From: Antitrichia curtipendula
Taxonomy: Eukaryota > Streptophyta > Bryopsida > Hypnales > Leucodontaceae
Direction: 5' to 3'
NCBI GenBank assembly: GCA_951230915.1
Contig: OX579635.1
Location: forward strand, 27,900,001-27,964,000
DNA: 64,000 nt
Below are positions 48,049 to 58,019 of the stretch, piece after piece; position 1 is the first letter of the stretch; every line of letters begins with the position of its first letter. A program made the translations under genes and the position numbers. A model generated the notes under the pieces. The model made no database searches. It saw only the letters and a program-made list of their open reading frames with translations, and was not told the origin of the DNA.

Positions 48049-48605
48049 CTATTTCAATGTCTTTCCTAATTTTCCGTTCTCTGCTGTTTCTAGACAAAAC
48101 CTACATACTAATCGATAGTTTCCGTTCCGTTTTCTAGATAAACAACTGAAAACCAAAAATTTGGACTGCGACAAATCTACTGAGTCTAGATTAGGAGTCG
48201 ATGGTTCATTCGTACGACTAGGGTCCCCGGACCCTTCAAAATCCACTTCCACTTCAGGCCCAACAAGGGGCCCAACAACACCATCATCTGCATTGAGTGC
48301 AATCGGCGCATCGTACATTTCTTCGTAGCTCATGAATTTTGGAACAACCCCCATACAGTTCCTAATTTTTCCAATACATTTGGAGGGATACGTTGACAGA
48401 GATCCTGTCTACGCGTGGCGCCAAATCCAAAGTGAGTCAATGCCCTCTTCCATACAAATACTATGCTCCACCCACAGAATCTGCATTTATTCGGATACAA
48501 GGAGGCATCACCTTCAGTGCACGTTATGAGCCAAGGGTCCCACTCCTTTGTGGCCCTATGTGTATCGTTAGCAGGCGTCGTCCTCCCACCACCTCGGCCA
48601 GCCAT
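48049..48605 (-). pseudogene. hAT transposase N-terminal exon with BED zinc finger
   Basis: From ATG 48605 (MAGRGGGRTT) the frame reads KEWDPWLITC ... NKCRFCGWSIVFVWKRALTH ... LCQRIPPNV, the layout of the BED finger at the start of hAT transposases (C-x2-C, His, then a Cys before a PP.V motif). Near 48375 the frame shifts at a run of As: the continuation RNCMGVVPKFMSYEEMYDAP lies in another frame. A possible donor TTG|GTTTTC is near 48154. Same strand, order and family as the 42992-44833 exon, so the two probably formed one gene now separated by a gag-like element. Confidence 0.65.
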
Positions 48606-48796
48606 CTTGCAGATCCGCAATGGGTCTCACAGAAAAATTACTTTATCGAAAAAACCGGACCAATCAAAAGAAGAAATGACAAAGCCACCCGCCAAGAATG
48701 GTCCTATGAACCTCTCAAAGCTAGGTTGTTGCCCTTCGAAGAACCTAAACGTCCGCAGGAAGCCTCTTTAGAGGATTCAAGACAAGAGCTTTATCA

Positions 48797-48840
48797 CCGG
48801 AGCAAGATGAGAGGCAATGGCTGCCCTTCAGGCTTTATAG
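48797..48840 (-). promoter_or_regulatory. Probable core promoter of the hAT gene
   Basis: On the minus strand CTATAAAG (48833-48840) is followed within 20 nt by GCCATTGCCTCTCATC, which resembles the leader word GCGCAYTGYCTYTCATC shared by the three genes at 50, 56 and 59 kb. The GCGACC array lies immediately upstream. Similarity to the shared leader is partial. Confidence 0.4.
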
Positions 48841-48844
48841 TCCA

Positions 48845-48975
48845 AAAGGGGTTGTGGGTGAGGGCGACCTCGGGTCCAGTAGGGCGACCGTGGGTCCCAT
48901 GAAGGGCGACTTTGGGTGCCCGCCAGGCGACTGCACGTCCTTTTCTGGGACGACCGCGACTCCAGTAGAATGCGA
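48845..48975. repeat. GCGACC array 2 (upstream of the hAT N-terminal exon)
   Basis: Five or six GGGCGACCTCGGGTCC-like words in about 130 bp. On the minus (coding) strand it reads CCCGAGGTCGCCC, the same orientation relative to the gene as the arrays at 52, 55.8 and 59 kb. Confidence 0.75.
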
Positions 48976-48984
48976 CTTTGGTCC

Positions 48985-49860
48985 ATGGGTAAGCATGTGT
49001 GCAATTTTTTTTTCTTTTTAGGGCCGCTTGTGGAGCTTTGTGGATATATAATTTTTATTTCAAATGGTGCCTGGGAGAAAAAGTTATGCCAAAAATAGAG
49101 TTTGGCAGGCAACACAAAAAAATCACAAAGAGTCAAAATAAATTTCTTAAATATTTTTTCCAAAATCTATGTCTTTTTGTGTACATTTGAAGCATTGATT
49201 CATTCTATTTGGACTAAAAATGAAAAAGTTATGGACAATTTTAGTTTTTCGGGCAATCTAAGCATCTTCTTGAAAAAATAACTTTTAGGATTCATTTTTT
49301 AATGGAATTTTTTTCAATTTTCAGAAAAAAATTGTTAGACAAGGTTGAATTTGCTTGCTAGAACAATCTCACCGTTTGGATTATGGTATTTCAATTTTGC
49401 CTTTGAGCTATTAACGATTTAGTTATTCCTTCAATCTTGAACCTACTTCTATTTAACAATTTTTTAATGAGTGAAAATTTAGTGTTTTTTTCTTGAATTT
49501 TTTTCCTAGATTCTCAACTGAATTATTCAACATATAATCTTAGAAAATCAAAATCAGCAATACAAAAAATTTAAGTTAAATAGGTTCAAAGCCCATAAAT
49601 CTAGTCAAGCAAGGTGCAAAAAAACTTGTTTTCTTCACTTTGAATGCAAATATCTTGCAATCTATGTGGTCAAAGTTTCTGAAATTTCTTGCATACATTC
49701 TTATACTAGTCTAGTATAAGATCCTACGGTTAGATATGCAAAAAAAAACAATTTTTATAGTTTTTTGCTCTTTGCAATAGAAGTGGCAGTTTTAAGTGTG
49801 TTTTGATGGAAAAAAGACCTCGGGGCTTTAGGGGTTAATCCACAAATCACCCTTAAAGTG
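48985..49860 (+). repeat. Repeat R copy R1 (reference orientation)
   Basis: Noncoding AT-rich sequence whose blocks recur in order elsewhere: ATATAATTTTTATTTCAA with GGTGCCTGGGAGAAAAAG (49044-49085), TTATGGACAATT (49230), CTAGAACAATCTCACCG (49358), AAGATCCTACGGTTAG (49718) and GCAATAGAAGTGGCAGTTTTAA (49774). A 21-nt perfect palindrome, CTTATACTAGTCTAGTATAAG, lies at 49700-49720. There is no sustained open frame. Function and class are unknown. Confidence 0.65.
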
Positions 49861-50679
49861 AATTTTGGGCATTTCTTGTAGTTTTTTACTGCTATGAATT
49901 TCATGAATTCAAATGGCATTTCTTGATCTTGAGTCTATCTAATGCTTGGCATGCTTGTTACATACATTTTTTATTCCAATTGGAATATTTGAAATAATGC
50001 TAATTTTTACTATTTTATAGCAATATGAACTTTGGGCCTATAAGTATGGTTTGTTATGTCTCCTATTTTAGCATGGCACGTCAACTTCGGTGTACATAAT
50101 GATGTTATTAATCATAATATAATTCTATGGTGAAAATGTAAGATATTTTGAGTATATTCTGTATGACATATGGAATTTCTTCATTATTTCCTAAAAAATG
50201 CATAGTAATTTCAAATTCTAAAAAGAAAGACAAATGCTCTACGTGTAAGGGCAAAACAAAACATAACAACATCACTTATGAGTTGGAAGATTACAATGTT
50301 TGATCATAACCATGTTCAAATTTTAAACCAATTTGATATCTTTTAATTTTTTTTTCCCGTATTCTACTTGAAGAAGTGGCCTCTTTAAAGATGGTCGGTT
50401 TTAAATGGCATAACATGTTGAACTACAATCAATTTATGTGTAATGAAATTGTAGTCCACAAATTTTGTAATTTAAATTCTGATGTGATTTTTCTCCAACC
50501 TCTAATGTACAAGAGCCCTATTTCCTAGAGCCTTATATCCAAGAGCCCTCAACAATAGAAAATCAAGATTTGAAATGGACAAATTTGCATTAAATCCTGA
50601 ATATCAAATACATAATCCGCGGATATATATACATGTTTACAAAAGCATATAGTCCTACAACAATTGCAACTAATCAAAA
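49861..50679. other. AT-rich spacer
   Basis: No gene supported. It should include the 3' UTR of the minus-strand coiled-coil gene at its right edge. No clear structure otherwise. Confidence 0.4.
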
Positions 50680-52203
50680 TCATGCAATATCCTTCTTGTC
50701 CTTCTCTTCTCTTTTCTTTTTCTCGGATTCCAGCTCGACCATCACCTCGTTCTCTACCCTCTTCAGATATGCGATGTTACGTTGCCCGAAGCTCTTAAAG
50801 TAACCTTGCCTCCAAGCTTTTCTCCACGATTTGGATAAATCAATGTGTTGGTTCAACTGATGCACGCTTCGTTGCAAATTCTCTTTCAACGAGAGACAAG
50901 TAGCTAACTTCTTCTTCAAGTTGGCTACTTCTGCTTGCGGTGTCCCATATAGCTTATTTACATCTTGGGCATCGAATTCGGAGACACGATCAAGAGGGGC
51001 CCGATCCCCAATTTCGGTCAGGTGAATTATCCTTGACCGTCCTTCCTCCACACTTCTCTTTGCAATAATGTACCGATCTTCTTCCATCCTGCAATCTTCT
51101 ATAATTTTGGAAAGCCGAGCCTTGGCTTCTTCACTGCCGCCAGCGCTAGGTCCTCCGTCTAGACCACCGGAAATTTCCCGGTAAAATGCCTCCAGGTCTG
51201 CTATCTCTCTAGCTTGCACGGCCAAATGGGTTTGCCCACTTTCAATTTTTGCTTGGAGGGTGGACACATATTCACCATCAAAAGTTTCCACAGTCTTTTT
51301 TTTGTAATTTTGACATGCTTCCTCTGTCCTTGCCAAATCTTCAAGAAGCTGATGAAGTTTCTCTTTGTAAAACTGTTTTTTGGCTTTCGTGGTATCTCGA
51401 CGATGGGAACCTTCAACGTGTTCTTCCATTGCCGGTACTTCTTCCACCCAAGGCAATGCCAACAAAGGCGGCACCACCTCCTCCTCCTCTGTTTCGATCT
51501 CTCCATCGAGTCTATCAAGTGCTTCTATTTGGATGCATGCGAACACATGTTGCAATACTTCATCGTTTTCGGGATGATGAACCTGAAGTGGGGTAACATC
51601 CAATGGGATTACTTCCATTGCATCCATAGGAGCGCCCGAGGTAAGTTCTTCATCCGAGCTTTCTTCGCTAGCTGAACTCGCATGAGTTGACCACACGTAT
51701 TCTTCATCCGCCACCCCTGTTTGGATCAACTTCTTCTTTCCTAGCCCGTCCCATGGATTAGCAGAGGGACCCGCCCTCGGAATGTCTTTGGCTCTTGGAA
51801 TGGTGATAAGCTTCGATGCCTTGACGGTAGTCCAATCTACCGTTCGCGCCAAGACTAGCTCTGCATACACCATTTGACAAATGAACAACGGGACCTCGCT
51901 CCTGACCACTGTTCGTGTGTTGTACAAATGTCGATGCACTTCAATACAACATTGCACAAATGCGACATCCTTGCAGTAATGTAGATTTGCAGCATTCATC
52001 TTTAGATGCAACTTGTGTCGATGAAGAGGGAATAGCTTGTCAATATGGCACCACTCCACAAACTTCTTGCAAATCACCATCGTCCAATCTCCGTTGATTT
52101 GATCCCAACCTTGAAATGCCACAGTCCCTGGATTAAGAAAGATGCGACGGTTTCTATGTTGGCTATCTCCTTTCTTCTTAATCTTTTTCGTGTTAGCGTC
52201 CAT
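50680..52203 (-). CDS. Undescribed coiled-coil protein with WCHIDKLFPL block (intact)
   Basis: The ATG at 52203 (MDANTKKIKKKG) is chosen because it follows the shared promoter and leader; the product is 507 residues without stops. A basic N-terminus leads into a conserved core, about residues 25-130: FVEWCHIDKLFPLHRHKLHL, NLHYCKDVAF and VYAELVLARTVDW. An acidic middle region (EIETEEEEVVPPLL) and a long Glu/Lys-rich coiled coil follow, ending EKKKREEKDKKDIA. The 59243-60748 pseudogene is a paralogue with the same block and near-equal length. I recognise no catalytic motif and no known family. The WCHIDKLFP ... RHK ... HLK pattern has spaced His and Cys residues, but zinc binding would be a guess. 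It is single-exon, unlike THO2, and lies in repeat-rich DNA. Confidence 0.75.
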   Translation of the reverse strand: MDANTKKIKKKGDSQHRNRRIFLNPGTVAFQGWDQINGDWTMVICKKFVEWCHIDKLFPLHRHKLHLKMNAANLHYCKDVAFVQCCIEVHRHLYNTRTVVRSEVPLFICQMVYAELVLARTVDWTTVKASKLITIPRAKDIPRAGPSANPWDGLGKKKLIQTGVADEEYVWSTHASSASEESSDEELTSGAPMDAMEVIPLDVTPLQVHHPENDEVLQHVFACIQIEALDRLDGEIETEEEEVVPPLLALPWVEEVPAMEEHVEGSHRRDTTKAKKQFYKEKLHQLLEDLARTEEACQNYKKKTVETFDGEYVSTLQAKIESGQTHLAVQAREIADLEAFYREISGGLDGGPSAGGSEEAKARLSKIIEDCRMEEDRYIIAKRSVEEGRSRIIHLTEIGDRAPLDRVSEFDAQDVNKLYGTPQAEVANLKKKLATCLSLKENLQRSVHQLNQHIDLSKSWRKAWRQGYFKSFGQRNIAYLKRVENEVMVELESEKKKREEKDKKDIA

Positions 52204-52295
52204 CGTGGATGATTTCAACCTTGGGAACTCCACCAAAAAAAGGATAGTTCGGTGACGCAAATTTGGTAGCAATTACAAGCCCCAAAATCCCAGAA

Positions 52296-52400
52296 CACGA
52301 GCAAGCATTCAGCAGCTCTGAGACGGATGAAAGACAGTGCGTAGCGCTGGAATCAAAAGTGACGAGAATGGGAGGGGGCGACCTCTTATGTACCCGAAGT
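52296..52400 (-). promoter_or_regulatory. Shared promoter module, copy A (50-kb coiled-coil gene)
   Basis: On the minus strand TACATAAGAGGTCGCCCC (TATA-like TACATAAG at 52384-52391) is followed about 43 nt later by GCACTGTCTTTCATCCG and TGCTTGCTCGTG (52296-52341). The same sequence of blocks precedes the genes at 56077 and 59243. The ATG is about 181 nt downstream of the TATA-like box. Confidence 0.7.
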
Positions 52401-52429
52401 CGCGCTGGGCGAGTACGGATCCGGGCGCG

Positions 52430-52875
52430 TTCACAAGAGAGGCGACCGCGGGTCCAGGGCGATCGCGGGTTCAGTTCGACCACGGATTCAGGAGGGAAGA
52501 AATTCAAGTTTTGAGTTTCATGGACTTCAAGGCCTGGGCAACCGCGGGTGAGACAACTGCGGGTCCAAGAGGGAGGGAAAATTCAAGTTTCAAATTCACA
52601 GAATCCAAGTTAGGGGCGACCGCAGGTAGGGCGACCTCGGGTCCAGGAAGGAGGGAAATTCAAGTTTCAAATTCCCAGAATCCAAGGTAGGGGCGACCGC
52701 GGGTGCGGCGACCTCTTGTCCAGGAAGGAGGGAAATTCAAGTTTGAAATTCCCAGAATCCAAGGCAGGGGCGACTGCGGGTGGGGCAACCTCAGGTCCAG
52801 GAAGGAGGGAAATTCAAGTTTGAAATTCATGGAATCCAAGGCATGGTGACCACGGGTAGAGAGATCAAAATCTTT
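52430..52875. repeat. GCGACC array 3, 77-bp tandem units
   Basis: Five units of 77-79 bp, with the anchor ATTCAAGTTT at 52502, 52581, 52658, 52735 and 52812. Each unit holds one or two GGGCGACCGCGGGT-like words. The segment 52430-52490 has isolated words. On the coding strand of the neighbouring gene it reads ACCCGCGGTCGCC. Confidence 0.85.
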
Positions 52876-53535
52876 CACTTCCTAAATCTGATTTTGGATG
52901 CTCATGGTACACTTTGAAATGAATTTTGAAAAAAACATATCAACTACCACAATTAAAAATTTAGTAAGGTTCTACAAGACCACTAAGATTTTTCATCACC
53001 AAAATGTGGAAGATAGGCCATGTGGGATCTAATGGATGGAGGTTTAGTAAATCCATTCCTCATTTTATTACTTTCTCCTCCACCATTCATTTTAGTCATG
53101 TACCATTTACTTCATTTATTCAAAATTACATATAAAGGGAAAGGCCGTTGAATTGAAAAAAATTCACAATGAAAAATAAAACATGGATGTCACTTCTATA
53201 TATTTAGGTGACTTCTTCATAAAGAAGCAAAAGAAGTGGGATTACATAACTCTAGGCATGGCATACAAAATTAATAAACTTGGTATTAGGGTCTAGGATC
53301 TAGGGTTTGAGAAGACCTTTTACATTGCACCAAATTATAATTCACTATTGACATTGTATTACAAAGCTATTCACTTGTACATGCCTTAGGCCTTTCAATT
53401 AGGTGTTTAATGGACAATTGTCCTTTAGGGATTTATGCTATCATTTTGGAATGCAATTTCAACAAACCGACTTTAGGGATTTATGCTATCATTTTGGAAT
53501 GCAATTTCAACAAATCAACTTGTCAAAGGATTTAA
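52876..53535. other. AT-rich spacer with a short duplication
   Basis: No gene supported. The string TTTAGGGATTTATGCTATCA with following bases occurs at 53426 and again at 53471, a local 45-bp tandem duplication. Confidence 0.5.
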
Positions 53536-53539
53536 TTTT

Positions 53540-53640
53540 GTTGTTACAATTATTTTACAATTGGATTATTGTATTTTGATTTCATCTTTGAGCTATTATG
53601 ATTTATACTTAATCTTGAGTCATTCTTTTGTCTTGGTCTC
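53540..53640 (+). repeat. Repeat R copy R2 (short fragment)
   Basis: GGATTATTGTATTTTGATTT, TTTGAGCTATTA and AATCTTGAGTC match 49378-49445 of R1 in the same order and orientation. It ends where the 113-bp GC-rich tandem array begins. Confidence 0.5.
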
Positions 53641-54320
53641 AAAATTGGTCGAATGTTGTGTTCAAGGAGCGATTTCGGGTCTAGGTGACCGCAGGTAGGC
53701 GACCTCTTGTCCTAGACGACCTCAGGTGGGTGTGGGTTTAGTTCATGTCTCAAAATTGGTCGAATGTTGTGTTGAAGGAGCGATTTCGGGTCTAGGCGAC
53801 CGCAGGTAGAGGGCGACCTCTTGTCTTGGGCGACCTCGGGTGGGTGTAGGTTTAGTTCATGTCTCAAAATTGGTCAAATGTTGTGTTCAAGGAGCGATTT
53901 CAGGTCTAGGCGACTGCATGTAGAGGGCGACCTCTTGTCCTGGGCGACCTCGGGTGGATGTGGGTTTAGTTCATGTCTCAAAATTGGTCGAATGTTGTGT
54001 TGAAGGAGCGATTTCGGGTCTAGGCGACCGCAGGTAGAGGGCGACCTCTTGTCTTGGGCGACCTCTTGTCTTGGAAGAGCTCGGGTGGGTGTGGGAGCCA
54101 TTGAAAGAATGGAGGAGACTTCGGGTCTTGGGTGACCTCGGGTGGGGATAGACCCTTTCTTCCTTCCCAAATGGGGGATCATTGGAAAACTCGGATCATT
54201 GCAGAACTTAAGTAGGGAGAGTCCCTTTCTGCCCAAATGAAGGAATGTAGGAGACTTCGGGTTTGGGGCGCCCGCGGGATTGGGGCGACCTCGTCTTGGT
54301 TGACCGCGGGTAGGGAACGG
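53636..54320. repeat. GCGACC array 4, 111-114 bp tandem units
   Basis: The unit beginning GTCTCAAAATTGGTCGAATG starts at 53636, 53747, 53861 and 53975. Each holds GATTTCGGGTCTAGGCGACC and GGGCGACCTCTTGTC words. Degenerate GCGACC words continue to about 54320. The four full units are highly similar. Open frames on both strands here come from the repeat. Confidence 0.85.
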
Positions 54321-55189
54321 AAGTTCAATTTGGAAGAGATGATTAGGAACAAGTAAAGAAACTTTCTGAATATGTGACACATGGAAGAAATGCACAATCA
54401 AATACAGTAATCCTATGAACAACCTCGTTGAGCCATACAAAGAATTTTATAGCAAGGTGGATCATAATTGGTATTTTTTAGTAAGCGTAAATAAAATTGT
54501 ATTTTTCCTAATTGGTGTGTAACATACTAAATTTGTGTTTTCAACAATAAAATTGCCTTTTCTATAAAAAATTTATTTTATACTCATGGATTTATATTTA
54601 TAATTCAATAAAGTCATTGTTGTTGAAATATTTTAATTTGGTTGTGGACATATGTAGGAATCATTTGATTTATATCTTCTCCTCAATGAGTACTTCTTGC
54701 CGTTCTTGGAAAGTTTTACAATTCTTCATGCAAAGATTTCTATATTGGGGGGGTAGGGGCGATGTCAAAGTTTGTAAAATAGGTATTTCTTTATCATGCT
54801 AAGATTGTTATACTTGGCCCTCATAAGGTAAATAATTTTATAGATTTCAACAAGACAATACAATTATGGATTTATGTTGGCAAAATCTAATTAATCAACA
54901 TAGAGATATGTATTTCACAAAGTTTAGTCATATGGCACCTCACATTGCACCCTTTGTATGTCATATAATTGTTACTGTAGGGAGTCATTTTTTAATATGG
55001 AAGATGTGCGTATGCATATTCCGTACATATGTTTGAAATCGAATTAAAATATTGCAACGACAATATTTTTTGATACAATTTTATGTAAGTCCATGGGATT
55101 TGAATTTAATCCGGAGGATCGAAGGCCATTTTTTCCTCAAGAAGCATGAAGAATGCCATTTTTAAGCCATGAATTGTAAACTTTATAAA
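54321..55189. other. AT-rich spacer
   Basis: No gene supported; long A/T-rich sequence without a sustained frame. Confidence 0.4.
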
Positions 55190-55715
55190 TTTCTAGCATT
55201 TTTGGCTGTAGACTATTGTAATAGACTAGTATAATAATGTGTAGAAGAAATTTCAAAACCCTTTACCATGTAGATTGGAAGATATTTGAATTTGAAGTGA
55301 AGAAATCATTTGTTTGGGGATCTTCATTAACTACATTTGTTTGAATCTTCTTAATTTAGTATTTTGCCACCACCAATTTTTGTTTCTAAATTTTTTATAA
55401 TGAAGTCATGGATTGAGAATTTAGGAACTAAAATTCAACTTAAAAACATTTGGTTTTCACTTTTCGAAAGTAATTGTTACATACAAGTAGGGTCAAGATG
55501 GAAGGCAAAACTAAAATTTGAAGAGTTCTAAGATGGAAATGGAAAACAATAATCGCAAGATTGTTCTAGCAAGATTCATGAACTATGTCTATGTATTTTT
55601 TAGTATAAATTGTGATCTTTGCATTCAAACATGAATTTAATTAGTTTCTTTTTCAAGAATGGTGGAAGTTCACCAAAATAGAAAGATTGTCCATAACTTC
55701 TTGAGTACTAATTCA
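55190..55715 (-). repeat. Repeat R copy R3 (minus orientation)
   Basis: Blocks in reverse order relative to R1: AGACTAGTATAATAATGTGTAG (55221), TTTACCATGTAGATTGGAAG, CAAGATTGTTCTAGCAAG (55556) and GATTGTCCATAACTT (55685). It runs up to the GC-rich array in front of the kinase-like gene. Confidence 0.6.
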
Positions 55716-55734
55716 AAACAACGAGACGGGGAGA

Positions 55735-55890
55735 AAATCCGCGGTCGCCCAAGACCCGCGGTCGGCCAAGTTCCGCGGTCGCCCAAGTTCCGCGGTCGGC
55801 GAGGACCCGCGGTCGCCCAAAGTTCAGCGGTCGCCCAAGTTCCGCAGTCGCCCTTGCCTGGAACCCGCGGTCGCCCCAGGGCGACTGCGA
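55735..55890. repeat. GCGACC array 5 (upstream of the kinase-like gene)
   Basis: About nine CCGCGGTCGCCC-like words in 155 bp, directly adjoining the shared promoter. The plus (coding) strand reads CGCGGTCGCC. Confidence 0.85.
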
Positions 55891-55985
55891 GTACTTAAGA
55901 AGTCGCCCCAACCCGCATTCTCTACTCCCGGCCTTGCGCACTGCCTTTCATCCGCCTCGAAGTGGCTAAATGCGTGCTCGTGGGC
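55882..55985 (+). promoter_or_regulatory. Shared promoter module, copy B (kinase-like gene)
   Basis: TACTTAAG at 55892-55899 sits in the context GAGTACTTAAGAAGTCGCCC, parallel to the GGGTATATAAGAGGTCGCCC of the 59-kb gene. GCGCACTGCCTTTCATCCGC and TGCGTGCTCGTG follow at 55936-55982. The ATG at 56077 is about 178 nt downstream of the box. Confidence 0.65.
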
Positions 55986-56076
55986 CAAGGGGGGTGAGTT
56001 GGTAGGGGGGGGGGAGTTTTTGCTTCTCTCAACTACAAACTTGAAGAAAGCAACGTGAGTATTTTTTCCGACCACA

Positions 56077-57672
56077 ATGGCTAATCCACAGAAAGGCAGC
56101 AGCTCAACACGGAAATCCATTTTTGATTTAGATGATGCGGCATTGTTTGCTCTGCAGATACCTGTTAGTGAGGCAACAGGGAGTGAAGGGCAAACGAAGA
56201 GGAAGAAAAAAATCATAACGGCACATGACAAGGATTCAACCTATCCTCCTTCCAATTATGCAAACTATGCATTTGAGGGTTGCTTGTCCTGGTATGCGGG
56301 AAAAACTACACAGTTCTTGGAGGCCAATTACCTAAGGGACCCATCCCACGGCATCTTCAAATTGACTGCTGATTTGGAGGCAAGAATTTTAAGCAAGTGC
56401 AAAGCATCGCAAGATTTTGGAGACGTGGAGGAGACGTATTTTTCCCAATACGAATTGTGGATTGAGAACACTGTAAAGACATGCATATTCAACACCAAGG
56501 AAATAATACTACAAATGCGACCAGAAGTGCCGGGATTTGCAGGAGATGATGAAGCCAAGGAATTCCGTGAAAAGATGGCGTGGTGGCATGAAGTTGTGAA
56601 GAAACTTTCGAAGAATCATGTGAGGGGTATGAAGTGGAAAACGGACGCATTGAAGGCGGGTTTTGCACGAGAGGCTGGCTCCACTGTCACATGGATCTCT
56701 CCTCAGGCAAAAGTAATTGCCCTCACTGGATTTGACCGTCAAGGTGGATATGGAATGGTGCGTAAGGTGCGCATTGAAGGGATGCAAACAATCCCGCCAT
56801 ACGTTGCTTTTGCTGGAAAAGTGCCAAAGTCAAAGAACATGCGTGAAGCGAGGGAGCAACAATCCGTAGAGGCCTTGGCATGCCCCGTAAACCATCCTGG
56901 CATTATTAAGTTTTTTGGTATTCACGCCAAAACTATGGAAGCGTACACACTGTGGTGGAATGGCGGTATATGGCTTGAAATGCGAAGATTGGATGAGAAG
57001 GTGTTAGAGAGCGTTGACTGGCATGAAATGAAGCGGGTGTGGAAACTTACAGAGGACAGTCAAAAACATCTTAGCTTGTTCCGAAGGCACAAGGCGAAGT
57101 TGGCATGGGCTTTAGTGTATGTGACACATCTCATGCACGAGTCTTTGGTGCTACACAATGACCTAAACCCTCAAAACATACTGCTGCATTTCCCCAATTA
57201 TTCGGATGAAGTAATCAACATCGGGATTTGTGATTTCGGAATTTCAAGTCGTTTTGATGAAGGAGCTCCTTCACATTATGGATATGATTCTGAGGAGAAG
57301 AAGCAGCAATCCTTACAAAGCCGTTGGTGGGTGGCTCTGGAGTTGTTTTATACGTTTGGACCACGAAATTCCAGTACGAGCCTAGAGATTATGCAATCAG
57401 AGTATAAATATACAGTGCAATCAGACTCGTATTCTATTGGAAAGTTGACCGAATGGATGAATCTTCTTAATATGGTCGAATACGATACGGACTTATTCAA
57501 GAGGTGCGAGGGATCCATGTACTTTGCCATCAAGTTGGGTGAACTCACTAACCCTGATCGAAAGAAGAGCTCGAAGAAGAGACCGACATGTATTGAGGTT
57601 ACAAAGTTGCTCATGGATAAACCGTGGTACATGAAGCCCCCGGAAGTAGTTTTCCGTGACTCAATTTTGTAG
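56077..57672 (+). CDS. Divergent protein-kinase-like protein, intact single exon
   Basis: The 531-residue frame starts at ATG 56077 after the shared promoter. Residues 1-200 are an unrecognised N-terminal region with a basic patch (KRKKKI). The kinase-like part runs from about 215: glycine-rich loop GFDRQGGYGMV (218-228), lysine in FAGK (Lys248), catalytic loop HNDLNPQN (360-367) with Asp362 and Asn367, and DFG at 386-388. The usual HRD Arg is Asn, and the APE motif reads ALE. The key Lys, Asp, Asn and DFG remain, so phosphotransfer is possible, but substrate and role are unknown. It is single-exon and lies between R repeats. A degraded paralogue at 24761-25657 shows that the family has dispersed. 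It could be a retrocopied or element-borne kinase; no reverse transcriptase or transposase is linked. Confidence 0.85.
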   Translation: MANPQKGSSSTRKSIFDLDDAALFALQIPVSEATGSEGQTKRKKKIITAHDKDSTYPPSNYANYAFEGCLSWYAGKTTQFLEANYLRDPSHGIFKLTADLEARILSKCKASQDFGDVEETYFSQYELWIENTVKTCIFNTKEIILQMRPEVPGFAGDDEAKEFREKMAWWHEVVKKLSKNHVRGMKWKTDALKAGFAREAGSTVTWISPQAKVIALTGFDRQGGYGMVRKVRIEGMQTIPPYVAFAGKVPKSKNMREAREQQSVEALACPVNHPGIIKFFGIHAKTMEAYTLWWNGGIWLEMRRLDEKVLESVDWHEMKRVWKLTEDSQKHLSLFRRHKAKLAWALVYVTHLMHESLVLHNDLNPQNILLHFPNYSDEVINIGICDFGISSRFDEGAPSHYGYDSEEKKQQSLQSRWWVALELFYTFGPRNSSTSLEIMQSEYKYTVQSDSYSIGKLTEWMNLLNMVEYDTDLFKRCEGSMYFAIKLGELTNPDRKKSSKKRPTCIEVTKLLMDKPWYMKPPEVVFRDSIL

Positions 57673-58019
57673 TAGGACTATAGGAACTGATGTTATCAAG
57701 TCGGCTTCAAATTGTTGGCCACATTGTGCGCCTTTCATTTTGTAATAGCAATGTCAATATACAAAAAGTTTTTATACCATGCGTAATGTCTTCCAAAAAA
57801 ACAAGTATGTTGAATGCAGACCACCTCGTTCCGTTACTTCCATATATTGAATGTTGAATTTGGATTTTGGTGTTCAAACTTCATAGAATTGTTGGTTCAG
57901 ATGTACTTGGCCACGCTTGCTTCCAAACTATTGTGCCATAGAGTTTAGGAAACAGAAACTAAATTTGAGGCTCAAAAGATTTTCATCCAAAAGATGCCTT
58001 CTCGTAATGTCTTTTATAA
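57673..58019. other. 3' flank of the kinase-like gene
   Basis: Probable 3' UTR followed by AT-rich spacer. No gene supported. Confidence 0.4.

Noticed and set aside
48985..49860. Repeat R as a coding or viral sequence
   Set aside because: No sustained open frame in any copy; conserved words are AT-rich and stop-filled in all six frames.
52430..54320. Possible CRISPR-like array
   Set aside because: Units are contiguous tandem repeats without unique spacers, no cas genes are present, and the DNA is eukaryotic.
53874..54440. 188-codon minus-strand ORF
   Set aside because: It reads through the 111-114 bp tandem units and repeats its own peptide; it is a repeat artefact.
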